In this document: piece after piece, positions 1-11,940 of the stretch
Layout: every line of letters begins with the position of its first letter
How positions within the stretch are numbered: position 1 is the first letter of the stretch
NCBI GenBank assembly: GCA_963995525.1
Contig: OZ023213.1
Coordinates: forward strand, 44,593,597-44,657,596
DNA length: 64,000 nt
Direction: 5' to 3'
DNA from: Escarpia spicata
Taxonomy: Eukaryota > Annelida > Polychaeta > Sabellida > Siboglinidae
Position numbers and translations under genes: made by a program
The notes under the pieces: generated by a model
Told to the model about the DNA's origin: nothing
Database searches by the model: none
The model's input: the letters and a program-made list of their open reading frames with translations, nothing else

Positions 1-121
1 TCTCTCTCTCTCCCTCCCTCCCTCCCTCCCTCCCTCCCCCCTCCCCCCTCCCTCCCTCCCTCCCCCTCCCTCCATCCCTCCCTCCCTCCCTCCCTCCCTC
101 CCTCTCTCTCTCTCTCTCTCT
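1..121. repeat. CT/CCCT-rich simple repeat
   Basis: This is a pyrimidine-only tract of CCCT and CT units that starts at the window edge, so its true left end is unknown. It has no coding potential. Confidence 0.95.
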
Positions 122-199
122 GCTCCATCTCTCTCTCTGTCACCTGCGCACGCAGCATGCACACACTGTTTCAAGTTGGCAATATAGTATTTTTGATTT

Positions 200-548
200 A
201 GACATTAACCTATGTCAGTGCTATAGACATTAACCTATGTCAGTGCTATAGACATTAACCTATGTCAGTGCTATAGACATTAACCTATGTCAGTGCTATA
301 GACATTAACCGATGTCAGTGCTATAAACATTAACCTATGTCACTGCTATAAACATTAACCTATGTCAGTGCTATAAACATTAACCTATGTCAGTGCTATA
401 AACATTAACCTATGTCAGTGCTATAAACATTAACCTATGTCAGTGCTATAAACATTAACCTATGTCAGTGCTATAAACATTAACCTATGTCAGTGCTATA
501 AACATTAACCTATGTCAGTGCTATAGACATTAACCTATGTAGTGCTAT
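200..548. repeat. 25-bp minisatellite, about 14 copies
   Basis: The tandem unit is agacattaacctatgtcagt plus gctat. Copies differ at a few positions only: aaacat versus agacat in the first bases, one cgatg and one cactg variant, and a 1-base deletion in the last copy. The aaacat variants sit together in the middle of the array, as expected for local amplification. Confidence 0.95.
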
Positions 549-1795
549 CCGGAGTCTCTGCCAACGGAGGGTGGCGAGTAACATGCAATGACTTGTGCGA
601 GTTGTTTCCTGCGGTTTCAATGGACGACCTCTAAACACGACGGTGAATCATCCCGAGGTCCTTTACCTAGTTTATGCGGACTGCATACCAAGGTACGGGC
701 ACATGCTATTGCCTGACCAGTCAATGCCTCTACCGCCAGCCAGTCAGATGTCTGTCCCCCTCCTGAATCCCACTGTCCGGCCAGAACACTCGCCCGCGTG
801 ATTGTCTGACGGCACAAGCCATATGATCATTGAATACCATTCCATTTTGTCTCGCCTTTCTTGCCATATATGTTAATCGGGCAACAAAACCTACAGCAAG
901 GGTACTTGACAACTGGAATTAGTCAACTCGGTGTTAGTCAATGCGATCCAGTCACTATAATATTATTTGTTCTCTCGCCGGTCCCACCATCGCTTAAATA
1001 GGGCAACGTTTGCACAGTTTGCTATAAAACAGAATACATTTACATTATTAAAAATAATTGAAGATCTCCCTTGGCGCAGGGTTATCGGAATTAAACACGC
1101 CCCAAGATAATCAAATGTTTCGCATCGAGTAGAGAGTAGGCTGTAGTTTCTCGCGAGCTCGGAGAGCAGCCACTCAGTGTGGGCCGGTGGTAACGGAAGT
1201 GCATCCGTCGACTTAATGCGCCTGTGCAGTAGGGGCTGTGACGAGTAGACAAGTTGCATTGATTAGGTGCAGATTTATGGATTAATTTCCCGACACAATG
1301 ACGAAACCAGTGGCCCTCTCGTCTGTTGGCTCGGACAGCCCAGACCGCTGCCATGCCGTCTATTCACGAGCTATCTCTGACAATTGACTGACACCAAGGA
1401 CCAGATATTTGCGACAAAACGGAAACGATTTCGTTGAAACCGATGTATGTGTTCGGGTGACGTGTCCTTTCCCACGGGTGTCAATACGAAAACGCGTGTT
1501 GTCGATGGTAAACGTTAAGTGACCGTTGCGATGACCGCATATCTGAAATATTGCATTATTGTGTTATCATTCCTTTTCAGGCACAGGCGTATCACTTTAA
1601 ACAAAGACAAACGACAACGGTGAATGTTAAGCAGTAGCGAGGTTGTGTTATGATACCGATACGTAAATACTGAGTTTATTGTCATACGGAAAATGCGGGT
1701 TTCTTGCCATTCTCTTGTTGTGGCAACAGTCCTCGTTTGGTTTATTTATTATATTTGATTACGTTTTGACATCTTAGTCAAATGTGTAATGAGTA
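549..1795. other. Non-coding stretch, nothing recognised
   Basis: Only short overlapping open frames occur on both strands. None has a recognisable motif or a convincing splice context. I see no RNA gene or transposon end here. Confidence 0.5.
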
Positions 1796-1922
1796 TGTGT
1801 CCGCACATAACAGCACACTCACACCCACACTCACGCCCACACTCATACTCACGCACGCACACTCGCACAAACACAAGAACGCACGCACGCATGTGCACAT
1901 ACGAACAAACGCACGCACGCGC

Positions 1923-1988
<66 letters not shown>
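1796..1988. repeat. CA-rich microsatellite
   Basis: Interrupted CA and CACG units lead into a pure (CA)n run at about 1924-1972. The Thr/His and Val/Cys open frames across it are by-products of the dinucleotide repeat. Confidence 0.95.
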
Positions 1989-2733
1989 TTGGGATTGTAA
2001 AATTGTTTTTCGTTGTGCCGACCTTATAGCCACAAACCTCACACACATGACCGATGCTGTAACCGTTTACTAAACCGTTCCACCGCATCCCTCGAGCCCG
2101 GTCTTATTTTCGCTAATATCATAATACAACTTAGATTAAATAACACGTCACGCCAGGAAACGTTCCCTTACGCTCCGTTGAATTACTCTTCGCGATTGAC
2201 AATACCAGTCCTTGCCAGTCTATCAGACCGACCGTAAACGACGAAGACGCTAAAATCGTTAATGGCCGCTCCTCCGCGTCGTGTCCTGATTGGCATTGCC
2301 ATTCAAGATCCACTGCAGCGTTCTAAGCGAGCAACGGCTGCGGCAGAGGTCCACAGGGAAATCGCTGGCATGTCGCTGCCAATGTCACTGCATATAATTG
2401 CCAAAGAGAACCGTGTCGGCAATTGAAGACCCGTTCGGGTAGGTGAATATAAATTTGTATTAAGCGTCAAACCGACTGAAAGAAAACGATGATTTGTTAC
2501 TTATCAGAAATATTAAGTAAAACGTGGATTGATGACTTTGTTAGCGACGTTAAACGGAATTTACACAACTTTTTTTGCTAACGCAATCGGCTGCTGTTCA
2601 AATTTATATACATTTGCAAAATTTTGTTAATTGTAAAGCCATTTTTAAAGTGTACGAACAATTATGGCGTCAATATAAGATTAAATTATTCCTTTAGGCT
2701 GATAAGTAAAACAATTCGCAAATTATTTACGAA
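1989..2733. other. Non-coding stretch, nothing recognised
   Basis: No coding similarity or repeat structure was recognised here. It becomes AT-rich towards the foldback-like element that follows. Confidence 0.45.
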
Positions 2734-3002
2734 TCATGGACGGAATGCCCCACTGCCTGAATGCACCAATACGTTAATGCACAAAACTTAGTCGCAATGC
2801 TCCATCAACCTGGTCGGAATTCACCACTTTTGGTCGGAATGGCCCACTTATTATAATATCGTAAAACCTGTGTATATATTGATTATTCAGTTGTGTATGT
2901 AATACAATTATATGTTAAATGTATAATTAATAGAGAAAAAAAAATCGTGGCATCATTCTTAAAAGTAAGCTCGATCAGTTTTGTCTGCTTGCATTTATAA
3001 CA

Positions 3003-3053
<51 letters not shown>

Positions 3054-4206
3054 CGCGTGCGTTCATCCATGCGTTCGTGTTGCTGTAGATTTGAAGCGAA
3101 GTTTGAAGCGAGTTAATTCTTTTTAGGGTTGTCTGGTTATTTACAACAAATCCGCAGGACATGAATGACATATAAAGACTGGTAATATTTCTGGTTTCTT
3201 ACTGATAAAATTTAACTAAAGCGATGGAGAAAGTTTTGTAAGTAAACATTTTACGGTAATCGTTTTAGCAGTAGTTATAACTGGATACCTGTCGCACAGC
3301 CCGAGTGACGACATTACGTAAGGCTGGTAAAACAGAAACATTCATCAGTCTTCTGTGTCATTCCTCTGATTATACCCCATATGAAAATACATATTCTTAT
3401 GCAGGCGACAGCGAAACGGATGGAAATAGTTTCACGTAATGGGATGCTAAGCAAATAAGCTTTTTTTAGTTTATATTTCTTGTATCACGTGTTCTTTTAT
3501 ATCAGAGAAATAAAATAAAAACATGCAACAAATATAATAATAATAAAACATATATATTGTTTACCATGGGGTCTTTATAAAAACAAATGTAATTTTATGA
3601 CAATAAGATATAATTTTACGTCAGCCTTTTTAAATGCCAAGATATACCTTAGTAGAGTTGGACCAATATCTCAAAATTATCCTTATGTATTATTTCTACA
3701 TATTTACCAAGTTTCAAGCCATATCACGTACCGCACAATCATTTTGTTATGTGTTTTGAACTATGACGCACACCACTGGTATGTTATCCATTATAACAAC
3801 GGATACAATTGAATGAATATTATACTAAAAGGTCCATAATCAGTTTATTTGCTTGGCAGCCACAGAGGCTGAACAGTACAAGAGGCTGAAAATTCTAACA
3901 AATAGTCGTACTCCCCAAAATATAGTCAAAATGTCAGACAAAGTTCAGGTACATATATCATTATCTGTATAGTATTAATGTATAAACATAATATACATAA
4001 TGACATAATTACATATACCAAAAGTTGTGCATTGTGACCAGTTTGTTGCGACCAGGTCGTTATCACCAAAGTGGGGCTTTCCGACCAAAAATGGTGCATT
4101 GCGACCAAACCGTTGGGGCACTGCGACCAAGCGGTTGGCGCATTGCGTCTAGGCTGTTGGTGTATTGCAACTGGTGCATTCAGGCAGCGGTGCATTCCGA
4201 CCATTT
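2734..4206. mobile_element. Foldback-like element with subrepeat-bearing inverted ends
   Basis: The two ends are inverted copies of each other. The left outer end reads tcatggacggaatgcccca and the right outer end, reverse-complemented, reads aatggtcggaatgcaccgc; both continue into ctgcctgaatgcacca. Each arm is built from degenerate units of about 20 bp of the type gcattgcgaccaaaccgttg. The left arm is 2734-2850 and the right arm 4027-4206. The interior is AT-rich, holds a GT microsatellite at about 3003-3060, and has no open frame resembling a transposase. Inverted ends made of short tandem subrepeats are the hallmark of foldback elements. The assignment is inference from structure only. Confidence 0.5.
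3003..3062. repeat. (GT)n(GC)n microsatellite
   Basis: A pure GT run is followed by GC dinucleotides, inside the foldback-like element. Confidence 0.95.
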
Positions 4207-4329
4207 GCCTTATTTACTGAAAACAGTTGTTGTCACAATCAAAAGTCCACCCGGTGGCGCCAGGTTGTCGGTTCCCGATTGTCCAATTCATGCGCAGTAC
4301 AATGTCCACTGGTCAGGCATCGACTAGTT

Positions 4330-5445
4330 CAGCTACTCTAATACATCATACAACAAGGAAAGTATAACTCAACAAAGCGGTCAAGAAAAGCTCAAGAGAA
4401 GACAAACAAAACTACATCAATGACCTAGCAACACTAGCTGAAATGGCAGCACACTGAAGAGACATGAAGGAAGTATACAATATCACAAAAACACTAGCCG
4501 ATATGATGCACCAACTGTTTCTGAAGATCTGGGAAAAAGAGGAAGTCCCAACAGCATGGAAAATGGACAATGTCAAGCTACCAAAGAAAGGTGACTTGGG
4601 AATGTGCAAGAACTGGAGAGGAATTACACTACTCTCAGTGCTAAATAAAGTATTCACACGCATCATTTTGGACAGACTGAAGAGAGCACTAGACGACAAG
4701 ATACGTGAAGAACAAGCTGGATTTAGAAAAGACAAATCATGTACTGACCGTACTGCCACCTTGAGAATAATCATCGAACAGTCAATTGAGTGACAGTCAC
4801 CCCTCTGTATCAACTTCATATATATTGAGAAAGCCTTCGACAGTGTGGACAGAAAGGTCGTCTAGATACTTCTGCAACACTACGGTATTCCTGCAAAGTT
4901 CATAACAGTAATCAAACATATGTATGAAATCTCCACCTGCCAAGTTATACATAATGGGAAACTGTCTGAAACACTTGAAGTAAAGACTGGTGCAAGACAG
5001 GAGTGCACACTGTCACCATTAATATTTATCATGGTGATAGACTGGATAATGAAAGAAACTGTTAAACGGGGCCGAAATGGCATGCAGTGGACATTCACAA
5101 ATTCAAGTTGGATGACCCTTACTTTGTAGATGACATGCATTCATCACCTTAAAGACAGTGTGGAACACATCATCCTTTTCAACAAGAAACAAAATGCGAA
5201 TATTCCACTCAACCGTGAAAAGTCTACCGCTCCACGGGTCACAGACTTGGAGAGTCACAAAAACAACAATCAAAAAACTACAAACGTTCATCAACAAATG
5301 CCTTATAAACATACTGACAATCAAATGGCAAGACACAGTTATAAACACCGAAATGATGAACAGGACAGACCAAACAAACGGCAAAACAGAAATAAAAAAA
5401 ATAAAATGGACATGGATAGGACATACACTCAGACTGTGAAAGGTG
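4330..5445 (+). mobile_element. Decayed LINE fragment (reverse transcriptase and C-terminal region)
   Basis: The translated pieces follow the order of a non-LTR retrotransposon ORF2. A segment before the RT domain (about 4390-4490) is followed by KNWRGITLLSVLNKVFTRII (about 4609-4668), EEQAGFRKDKSCTDR (about 4706-4752), a decayed FIYIEKAFDSVDR palm motif (about 4810-4850) and GARQECTLSPLIF (about 4988-5030). After a deletion and frame change the C-terminal part follows, with LHGSQTWRVTKTT and KKLQTFINKCL (about 5190-5310) and WTWIGHTLR near 5435. In-frame stops, frameshifts and missing segments show it is dead. The C-terminal wording resembles RTE-like elements common in invertebrates, but I am not certain of the clade. 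Confidence 0.8.
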
Positions 5446-5905
5446 TGTGCAATTGGAGGGCAGATATATTGTTTTCTCCCTCCCCTCAATAATAGGCGGC
5501 ACGGTGGCGAAAAGTTTTTTCAAAGCAACCCCCCCACCCCCGTCTTCGGGGGTCATCATTTCAGCGGAGACAGCGGAGAGAAGCTAGAGAAGTTAAATTG
5601 ACAGCAGTGGCGCGACGTAAAAAAATAATTTGTCAACAGCACCCCCCCCCGTGTTTGTTCGGATGTCATGAGTTTACAGCCGAGACAGCGGAGAAGTTGA
5701 AGTTACATCGGCAAAATGTTCAACAGCACCCCCCCCCCCCCCCCCGTCCGTCTTCCGATATCACAGTTGAGTCAAGCGAGACAGCCACAAGGTGAAGGAA
5801 GATGCGAAGATTTGCGGCGGCGAAAGTCTTTCAGTGGTGCTGAAGCTCCGGTAGCCCCCCCAATGTGAATTTCGTTCCCGCGTCACTGTCCACAACGGAG
5901 GAATT
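5446..5905. repeat. Poly-C-rich degenerate repeat, related to 49.6 kb
   Basis: Three loosely similar segments alternate C runs (about 5529, 5641 and 5730) with 'agacagcggagaag'-like sequence. The tail at about 5838-5890 (gtgctgaagctccg, then a ccacccaat-like stretch, then aatttcgttcc) is closely similar to 49619-49665. It is therefore a dispersed repeat rather than unique sequence. The 65-residue open frame here is a by-product. Confidence 0.5.
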
Positions 5906-6139
5906 AAAGAAGTTTGGTACCACCTGGAAAGAAACAAAGAAGACTGCTGACAACAGAGTGCGATGGAGGAGCTTCGTTTCGGCCCTATGCTCTTATTAGA
6001 ACGAAAATGATTAAGTAAGTAAATAAGTAATACATCATTCGTCACTCGTTGCGGTACCACAGTCAAACCCCTTCAGCCCGCATTTCATTCGACTACGTAT
6101 GATATGAAAATCCCGTTGTAGAGCCTTATCTGATTCTTT

Positions 6140-6515
6140 GAAAGTGGCGTTCTTAGTGTCCTGGCTTGCTGATGGTTTGGCGTTTGTCTAAGTCTTGGTC
6201 TGGGACTCTGGGTTCAATTCAATTGGAGCTTCTGCGTAGTTGAGTAACCTCTTCAAGGGAAGAGACTAAAATTAATCCAGAACTGAGCGACGTTAGTTAT
6301 GAAATAACTATAAATGTATGGAACAGATCTACATATTGTGTAAATGCTATCAACGTGCATATGCTTTACAAATCAAATTGACAGATACCTCAGATAGGCG
6401 AGTTTCTCCTAGATAAAAGGCTTGACTCCTGATAAGCCAAAGCCTTCTTATCCTCTTACCAGCTGGCTTCCATGCTCTGTGATGCAATCTTATAAAATCT
6501 TGTACAATATTGTAA
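6140..6515 (+). mobile_element. Truncated LINE 3' end, possibly with a tRNA-like head
   Basis: Positions 6318-6510 align with the end of the LINE at 31050-31240. Both contain a WNxL-like segment, 'aaattgacagatacctcaga', 'gataagccaaagccttctta' and 'gcaatcttataaaatcttg'. Just upstream, 6150-6230 has tggcttgctgatgg and gggttcaattcaat, loosely like tRNA A and B boxes. This could be a SINE that shares the LINE tail, or simply a 5'-truncated LINE next to chance sequence. Confidence 0.55.
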
Positions 6516-7290
6516 GGTGTTGTTGAATCTAGTTATTTGTATGGCTGCACTTCATGCAAGATGTAGATGGTATAAAACCACCACGGGTGTCTTCAATAAC
6601 CCAGTAAAGCATAGCGATGACGCGCAGAATGAGGGTCTTATGTAAGGTGAAAGATGGCGTACTGTCTGTTCTCGTAACGACTCACAAGCCTGCTCTGAAG
6701 ACCGAGGCCAAGCTAATCTCACGCCTGTTTTGTTTGGTATCCATGCAAAGGTTATTCTCTCCCAATACCCGATTAAATTACACTACACGTCAAAATCTTG
6801 TACATATTCCATACCCGTTTGTCTATTCATAATTCGCCAATTTTACAATGATGTCACCGTCATCGGTAAGATAGTAATTCGTCGCTCTCCAAAAAAACAG
6901 ATTATTTTTTCTGTAATTGAGTGGCGTTTATTGTAATTGTCTTTGTTGGCTGCCTAGAAGGCCCAAGGAATTATGATAAATGTTCTTTCGAAGCAGCGTT
7001 CTTTTTATTTTCCGTTGCTAAAGAGACAGCGTCTTTCGACGTCATAACCGTCAACAATGACTTGGAACTATCTCAGTCCCTCGCTGGCTGCTCGTCGTTT
7101 CTCAACATCGTTTTCTTCCGAAGATCCCTATTTGGTAGTACGCGGCTTCTGCATACTTTGTAGTCACAATCTATGATGTGCACAATGGCTCCTGAGGGTT
7201 TATGAACTCCTTAGTGTTCGTGATTGCGCCGATATAATTGTGATGCGATAACGCATTTCATAGAAGGTAATATCGTCTATTAATCCCGTC
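6516..7290. other. Non-coding stretch, nothing recognised
   Basis: Several short overlapping open frames occur but none shows a domain or motif. There is no sign of a spliced exon. Confidence 0.45.
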
Positions 7291-7372
7291 GTAGTGTGTG
7301 TGTGTGTGCGCGCGCGCGCGTGTGTGTGTGTGCGCGCTTGCGTGCGTTAGTGCATGCGTGCGTGTGTGTATT
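7291..7372. repeat. GT/GC microsatellite
   Basis: Alternating GT and GC dinucleotides lie just outside the left end of the large DNA transposon. Confidence 0.9.
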
Positions 7373-7420
7373 GAAATCTACAGAACAGAACACCGGGCAG
7401 TAGTGGTGTTTCCACAACAC

Positions 7421-8022
7421 AAGTAGTAGTCCATGGGCCAAAACACACGCCGGTACCATTTTGAGGGACAAAGGCTCACTATATTTTTTTGAAAGAACAT
7501 TTCCTTGGGCAAATTTTTCAGTATGATGGACATTCCCAAGTGGTAGCTTTATATATTTTTTGAGGGAAAATATGCTTTTTTGGGGTAAAATCACGTTTTT
7601 TGAAATTGTCTTTTTAAAAAAGGGAATGTACAGCTTGAAAAACATTCCAAAAGTGGAAATTATGACCAGTATAAGTGTTTTTTTTATTCCATTTATTCAA
7701 CATTTTTCTCAACTGTTGCCATGGAAACAGCTATTTTGGGGCAAAAATACGTTTTTTGGTGACAAAACTTTAAAAATTCATATCTCAGGATTCACATGAA
7801 ATATTTGGGTGATTTCAATGGCAAACCCATTCTGAAATACCCAGGCAGTTTTTCAGTTACCTTTGTGTACAATATATTTAGGCAGAATGGTGAGTTTTGG
7901 GGTAAAATTATCAGTTTCGAAATGCCGTTTTTAGGAAAATGGCAGAAAAGAGTGTTTTTGAGATTTCAATGCTATAAGATACCTAGCCTATGCCCAAAGC
8001 TGTCAAAGTTGAGTATATCGGT
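7421..8022 (+). repeat. Left terminal inverted repeat of the DNA transposon
   Basis: It starts aagtagtagtccatgggcca and runs through ggtaccattttgagggacaa, gtatgatggacattcccaag, aatatatttaggcagaatgg and tgtcaaagttgagtatat. All of these recur in reverse complement in 11335-11940. Differences are scattered substitutions and small gaps, so the arms have diverged since insertion. Confidence 0.9.
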
Positions 8023-8496
8023 AAATAACCATTGCAAAGTGATTTTCATTCATTGATATTCCTAAGGTCCCATTGATGAGTGGTTACCATGGTAACACGT
8101 ACATTTCAATTTTTTCACTTGTTATCATAGTTGATTTGAATAATGGCTGCCGAGGTTACAGACATTTTTGAGCACAGCTTGTAGTCTTTTACAGTGAAAT
8201 ATTCAATTCATGCCTCAGTTACAAACTTTTCAACATGACAAATGAGAATGTCACCATTATCCAGGATCCCTTGAAGATAATGAATAAGGTGATCTTTAAG
8301 TAAAATATTATTTAAACAATAGTCTGGTACATCACTGTTTATTTCCTTTGAAGTCAAACCTCTTTTTGAAAGTCATCCTGATATGTATATCACGATATGA
8401 CTGAAAATAGATACATGTGGATCACTTCGATGGAATAAAAGACCAGAAACGAATTCCCCCGTGATGGTAATTACCAGGTGGCATATTTTGAAGCTA

Positions 8497-11090
8497 TTAT
8501 ATCACAGGGATTACACATTCAGCGCATGGACATTTTGCAACACAGTCATTTAACAGTTCAAACATCGTCATCATCACTTTCCCCAGCAATAGGTGTCGGT
8601 CCTCGGATTCATCTTCGTCCGCAATCTGGTTGGCACAGTTTTGCTTGCGACACATCAGAGTACATTTAAGACCATTTGCGATGCATTGGCAGTCGTTGCT
8701 ATCGCATGCCCGGCTACGGTTGCATTTCATCAGCTCAAGAACAGTTGACCTGTGCCATATTGCAGCCTGATAGTTGGCCCGTCCAATATGCTGTTGGAGG
8801 CAGTCTCTGCAGGATGGGAGAGGTGATGAGCTAATATCTTCCCTCTTGGCACAGAAAAGCTTGTACCGGCATTCGTTGACTCTAACGGTCGCTCCGTTGA
8901 GGCATGTAGACTGCACACAAATGCCTCAAGCTTCTGGTTGGCTTCATCCGAGACTTCCCACGACTGTCCAAGTTCCGTGAAATATTGTTGGTAATCCTCC
9001 TCTTTTCTCAATATTTTCAGAGGTCTAACCTTTCCTTTTCCTGAGAAGGAGCTGATGGAGTCGCATCCAGTAAATGCATGGAAGCCTATGAGTGCAGTGC
9101 ATAGCTTTTTTCCTAATGTCGAAGCTACCTTGTCTATGTCTACAATCTTTTCCTGAGTTTTGGTTCCTCTCCTCTGGTAGAGGTGGCAAGGGATATCGGA
9201 CTTGAGAGCTAAGGCAAGCACCATTATGTCAGTGTCTTGAGTATTGCTAACAACATGGTTGTATCCACTTTTTTCTGCATCTACAGCATGGAGCAAGACC
9301 TTGGTGTCGGCCTCCTCATGTGTTGATGTGAGCTCATCAATCTCCACGCAGCTGCCTCTGGTTATTTTGAAGCATTTTTCTTCACAGGTCATGAAGATAG
9401 TCTTGTTGCCGATGTGCTCCCTATGCTGCTCATCCTTTCATTCTTCAATCAGAAATCGTATGAGACTAGTTTTGCTGTATGGATCCTGCAGTAGTTTTCT
9501 CCATTGGCGGATTTCATGACCAGGCGCAAAGTCTTCAATCTGACTCTTTCATCTGATCCACGCTTTCTTCTCTCAGCATTCTTCATATAAAGCTAAGTCC
9601 AGTGCATTCTTTGATAACTGCGCAAATGTCTGACCTTCACCTTTGAGGCGTTGCAGAAGTGCCATCCCATCGATGATGTTTGCATTAGACTGTGGCACAG
9701 TCTCAGCAGCTGATACAGCCTGTGCCAGAGCTTCAGGTAGAGTTGACTTGGTTGTCTTTTGAACTGAACCATCCGGTGTCGCCAAAACCCATGTTATTGG
9801 GCCCAATGGGTATGCCAATACATCTTGTATATCAACGTCACGAGCCTGCGCAACGAGTAGCATGTTCACAAATAACCGCCGTTCAGCTTCCAGGACAATC
9901 TGTTGACCCTTTTCAGGTGTCAGTTTAATCTTCTTCTTCAAGTCAGAAAATGTTTTCAACTTCAGCTTGTTAATTTTCTGAAGAAACGGCTGTTTCGGTG
10001 GATCTGTGTCGAGATAGTCCTTCTTGAATTTATCATAGGCCTCTTTTCCAACTGTGTGCGCTTGCTTGATGTCTTTGGCAACCTCCACTGGTGCCAATAT
10101 CCCGCTTGAGATGCTGACAAGTTCGGCATGATTCCCACTCATTGGAGTAATCCATTCTTCTTCTTCTTCCAGAATAAGGATTGCAGAATTTACGTCAGAA
10201 TGGTCCCTCTGAATGCGGCTAGCCTGAAGATCAGCATGGGTGAAATTTGTATTCGGCTGAGTGACCATTTCTCTTATTTGTTTCAGAGAAACTCTGAGGT
10301 GAAATAGTACCTGCTGACAGCTGAGGCTTTCAAGCTGAATCCTTTTGTACCTCCTGGAGTTTTGGTGTCCCTATTGACCGTTTCCTCAATTGTCTGGTCA
10401 ACGGGGATTTTCCCAAAAGGATTCTTGACCCACGTTGAACAGAGAAGCCTCCGTATGACAGGTAAGCATGCGCATCTGGGTGGCTACTGACTAGTTGGGG
10501 CATTTGCGCCAAGTCGGCTGAACCATAACGATGATATCCTGGGCAATGGAAGCTTTCTGCAACTTTGTTCACTTGCTCGGGTTTGACTCATCACTACGAC
10601 CAGTAATTAACAGTTGTTAATTGAGAGATCGATTCTGGTATCCTGGCTGATTCTAAAGTCTGATTTGATGGTTGAGATGGCCACTCTTCCTCAACTTTCT
10701 GCTTTTTGATGTCTGGTCTCAAGAAAACTGCCGCCTTTTTTAGCATTGCTGATTAATCCGAGCCAGAAGATCTGAGGTCTTCCATCTCCTTTCGCATCAT
10801 CACATTCTCGAAGATTATATGCTCCCTCGACAGATTGTCAGGGTAGACATAGAGTTTCCCCCGTCAACTTGAATGAACTGTAGTGCCTCTTCAAATTTAC
10901 TTTCCAGTTATCGACGGATGTGCTTCTTTGTTGACTTTTCTACATGATCGATGCCATGATACTCGATTATGGCTACAAGCTTCTGGGAGAGGTCCACTAT
11001 CCTAACTGCTCTGGGATTGGTAAATAGATTGTTTCGGATGAAAGCAAATAGTTCATTATAGGAGTCATCCACAACAGACTTAGAGTTCAC
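8497..11090 (-). pseudogene. Transposon protein, XPG/FEN-like nuclease plus CXC cluster, frameshifted
   Basis: Read on the minus strand from 11090 downwards, the pieces in order are these. YPDNLSREHIIFENVMMRKE lies at about 10850-10790. A segment with LAQMPQLVSSHPDAHAYLSY (10540-10440) shifts frame into GKIPVDQTIEETVNRDTKTP. A 231-residue segment follows (10268-9573), then WRKLLQDPYSKTSLIRFL (about 9510-9450). The nuclease-like block (9330-9020) has THEEADTKVLLHA, SNTQDTDIMVLAL and GFHAFTGCDSISSFSGKGK. Last come HIGRANYQAAIWHRS (about 8800-8750) and a cysteine cluster with spacing like a tesmin CXC domain (about 8725-8640). The EEAD, DTD and GCD order mimics the E-A-D, D-x-D and GxD order of FEN1/XPG nucleases. 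At least four frame changes make it non-functional as it stands. Confidence 0.7.
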
Positions 11091-11334
11091 GCCAAGGTCG
11101 TTTGAGTCTTCAGTGTCTTTTGGCTTGTTGGTGGGTTTGGTGTAATCCTTACAGCACGTTCAGTGATAGTGTATAATTATTACAAATCGAACGCAATGCT
11201 GCTGCAACTTACCTAGCGGCTTTCATGTACGCCCGTGACTGAGGCTGAACCTAAAGTGCTGCCATATGTTGGAAGAAAATGATTATCTGCTCCTGTTGTC
11301 ACTACCCCCCTCGCTGTCTCATTCTTTTTGATTT

Positions 11335-11940
11335 TACCTATATACTCAACTTTGACAGCGTTGGGCATAGGGAGGTGTCTTATAGCAAGGAAATGTCAAA
11401 ATCACTTCTTTCTGCCATTTTCCTAAAAATGGCATTTCAAAACTGATATTTTACCCCGAAAGTGACCATTCTGCCTAAATATATTGTACACAAAGGTAAC
11501 TGAAAAACTGCCTGGGTATCTCAGAATGGGTTTGCCATTGAACGCACCCAAATATTTCATGTGAATCCTGAGATATGAATTTTTTTAGTTTTGTCACCAA
11601 AAAACGTATTTTTTTTCTCAAAATGGCCGTTTCCGTTGAGAAATTTTTGAATAAATGGCACCAAAAAATCAACACTTATACTGTCATAATTTCCACTTTG
11701 GGATTTTTTTCTAGCTGTAAATTCCCTTTTTTAAAAGGACAATTTCAAAAAACGTGATTTGACCCCAAAAAGCATATTTTCCCACAAAAAAGGTATTAAG
11801 CTACCACTTGGGAATGTCCATCATACTGAAGAATGTGCCCAAGGTAATGATGTTTCAAAAAATAGGGTGAATCTTTGTCCCTCAAAATGGTACCGGCATG
11901 TGAATGTTTGGGTATTGGCCCATGACCTATAGTGCTACTT
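11335..11940 (-). repeat. Right terminal inverted repeat of the DNA transposon
   Basis: This is the reverse complement of 7421-8022 with scattered changes. The outer end is catgacctatagtgctactt and the inner edge is ttttacctatatactcaact. Confidence 0.9.

Larger units (their letters stand above)
7421..11940 (-). mobile_element. DNA transposon with ~600-bp inverted ends (Academ-like?)
   Basis: The element is bounded by long terminal inverted repeats (7421-8022 and 11335-11940). Between them is a minus-strand coding region broken by frameshifts. The protein pieces carry an acidic motif and a GCD motif laid out like an XPG/FEN-type nuclease, plus a cysteine cluster like the tesmin CXC domain. 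Long inverted ends with such a nuclease suggest an Academ-type cut-and-paste transposon. The superfamily name is inference from memory of Academ elements coding XPG-like nucleases. I could not find an unambiguous target-site duplication. Confidence 0.75.

Noticed and set aside
200..548. Regular repeat considered as a CRISPR array
   Set aside because: The units are contiguous with no unique spacers. The same applies to the arrays at 31.4, 33.4, 53.0, 57.0 and 60.6 kb, and the genome is eukaryotic.
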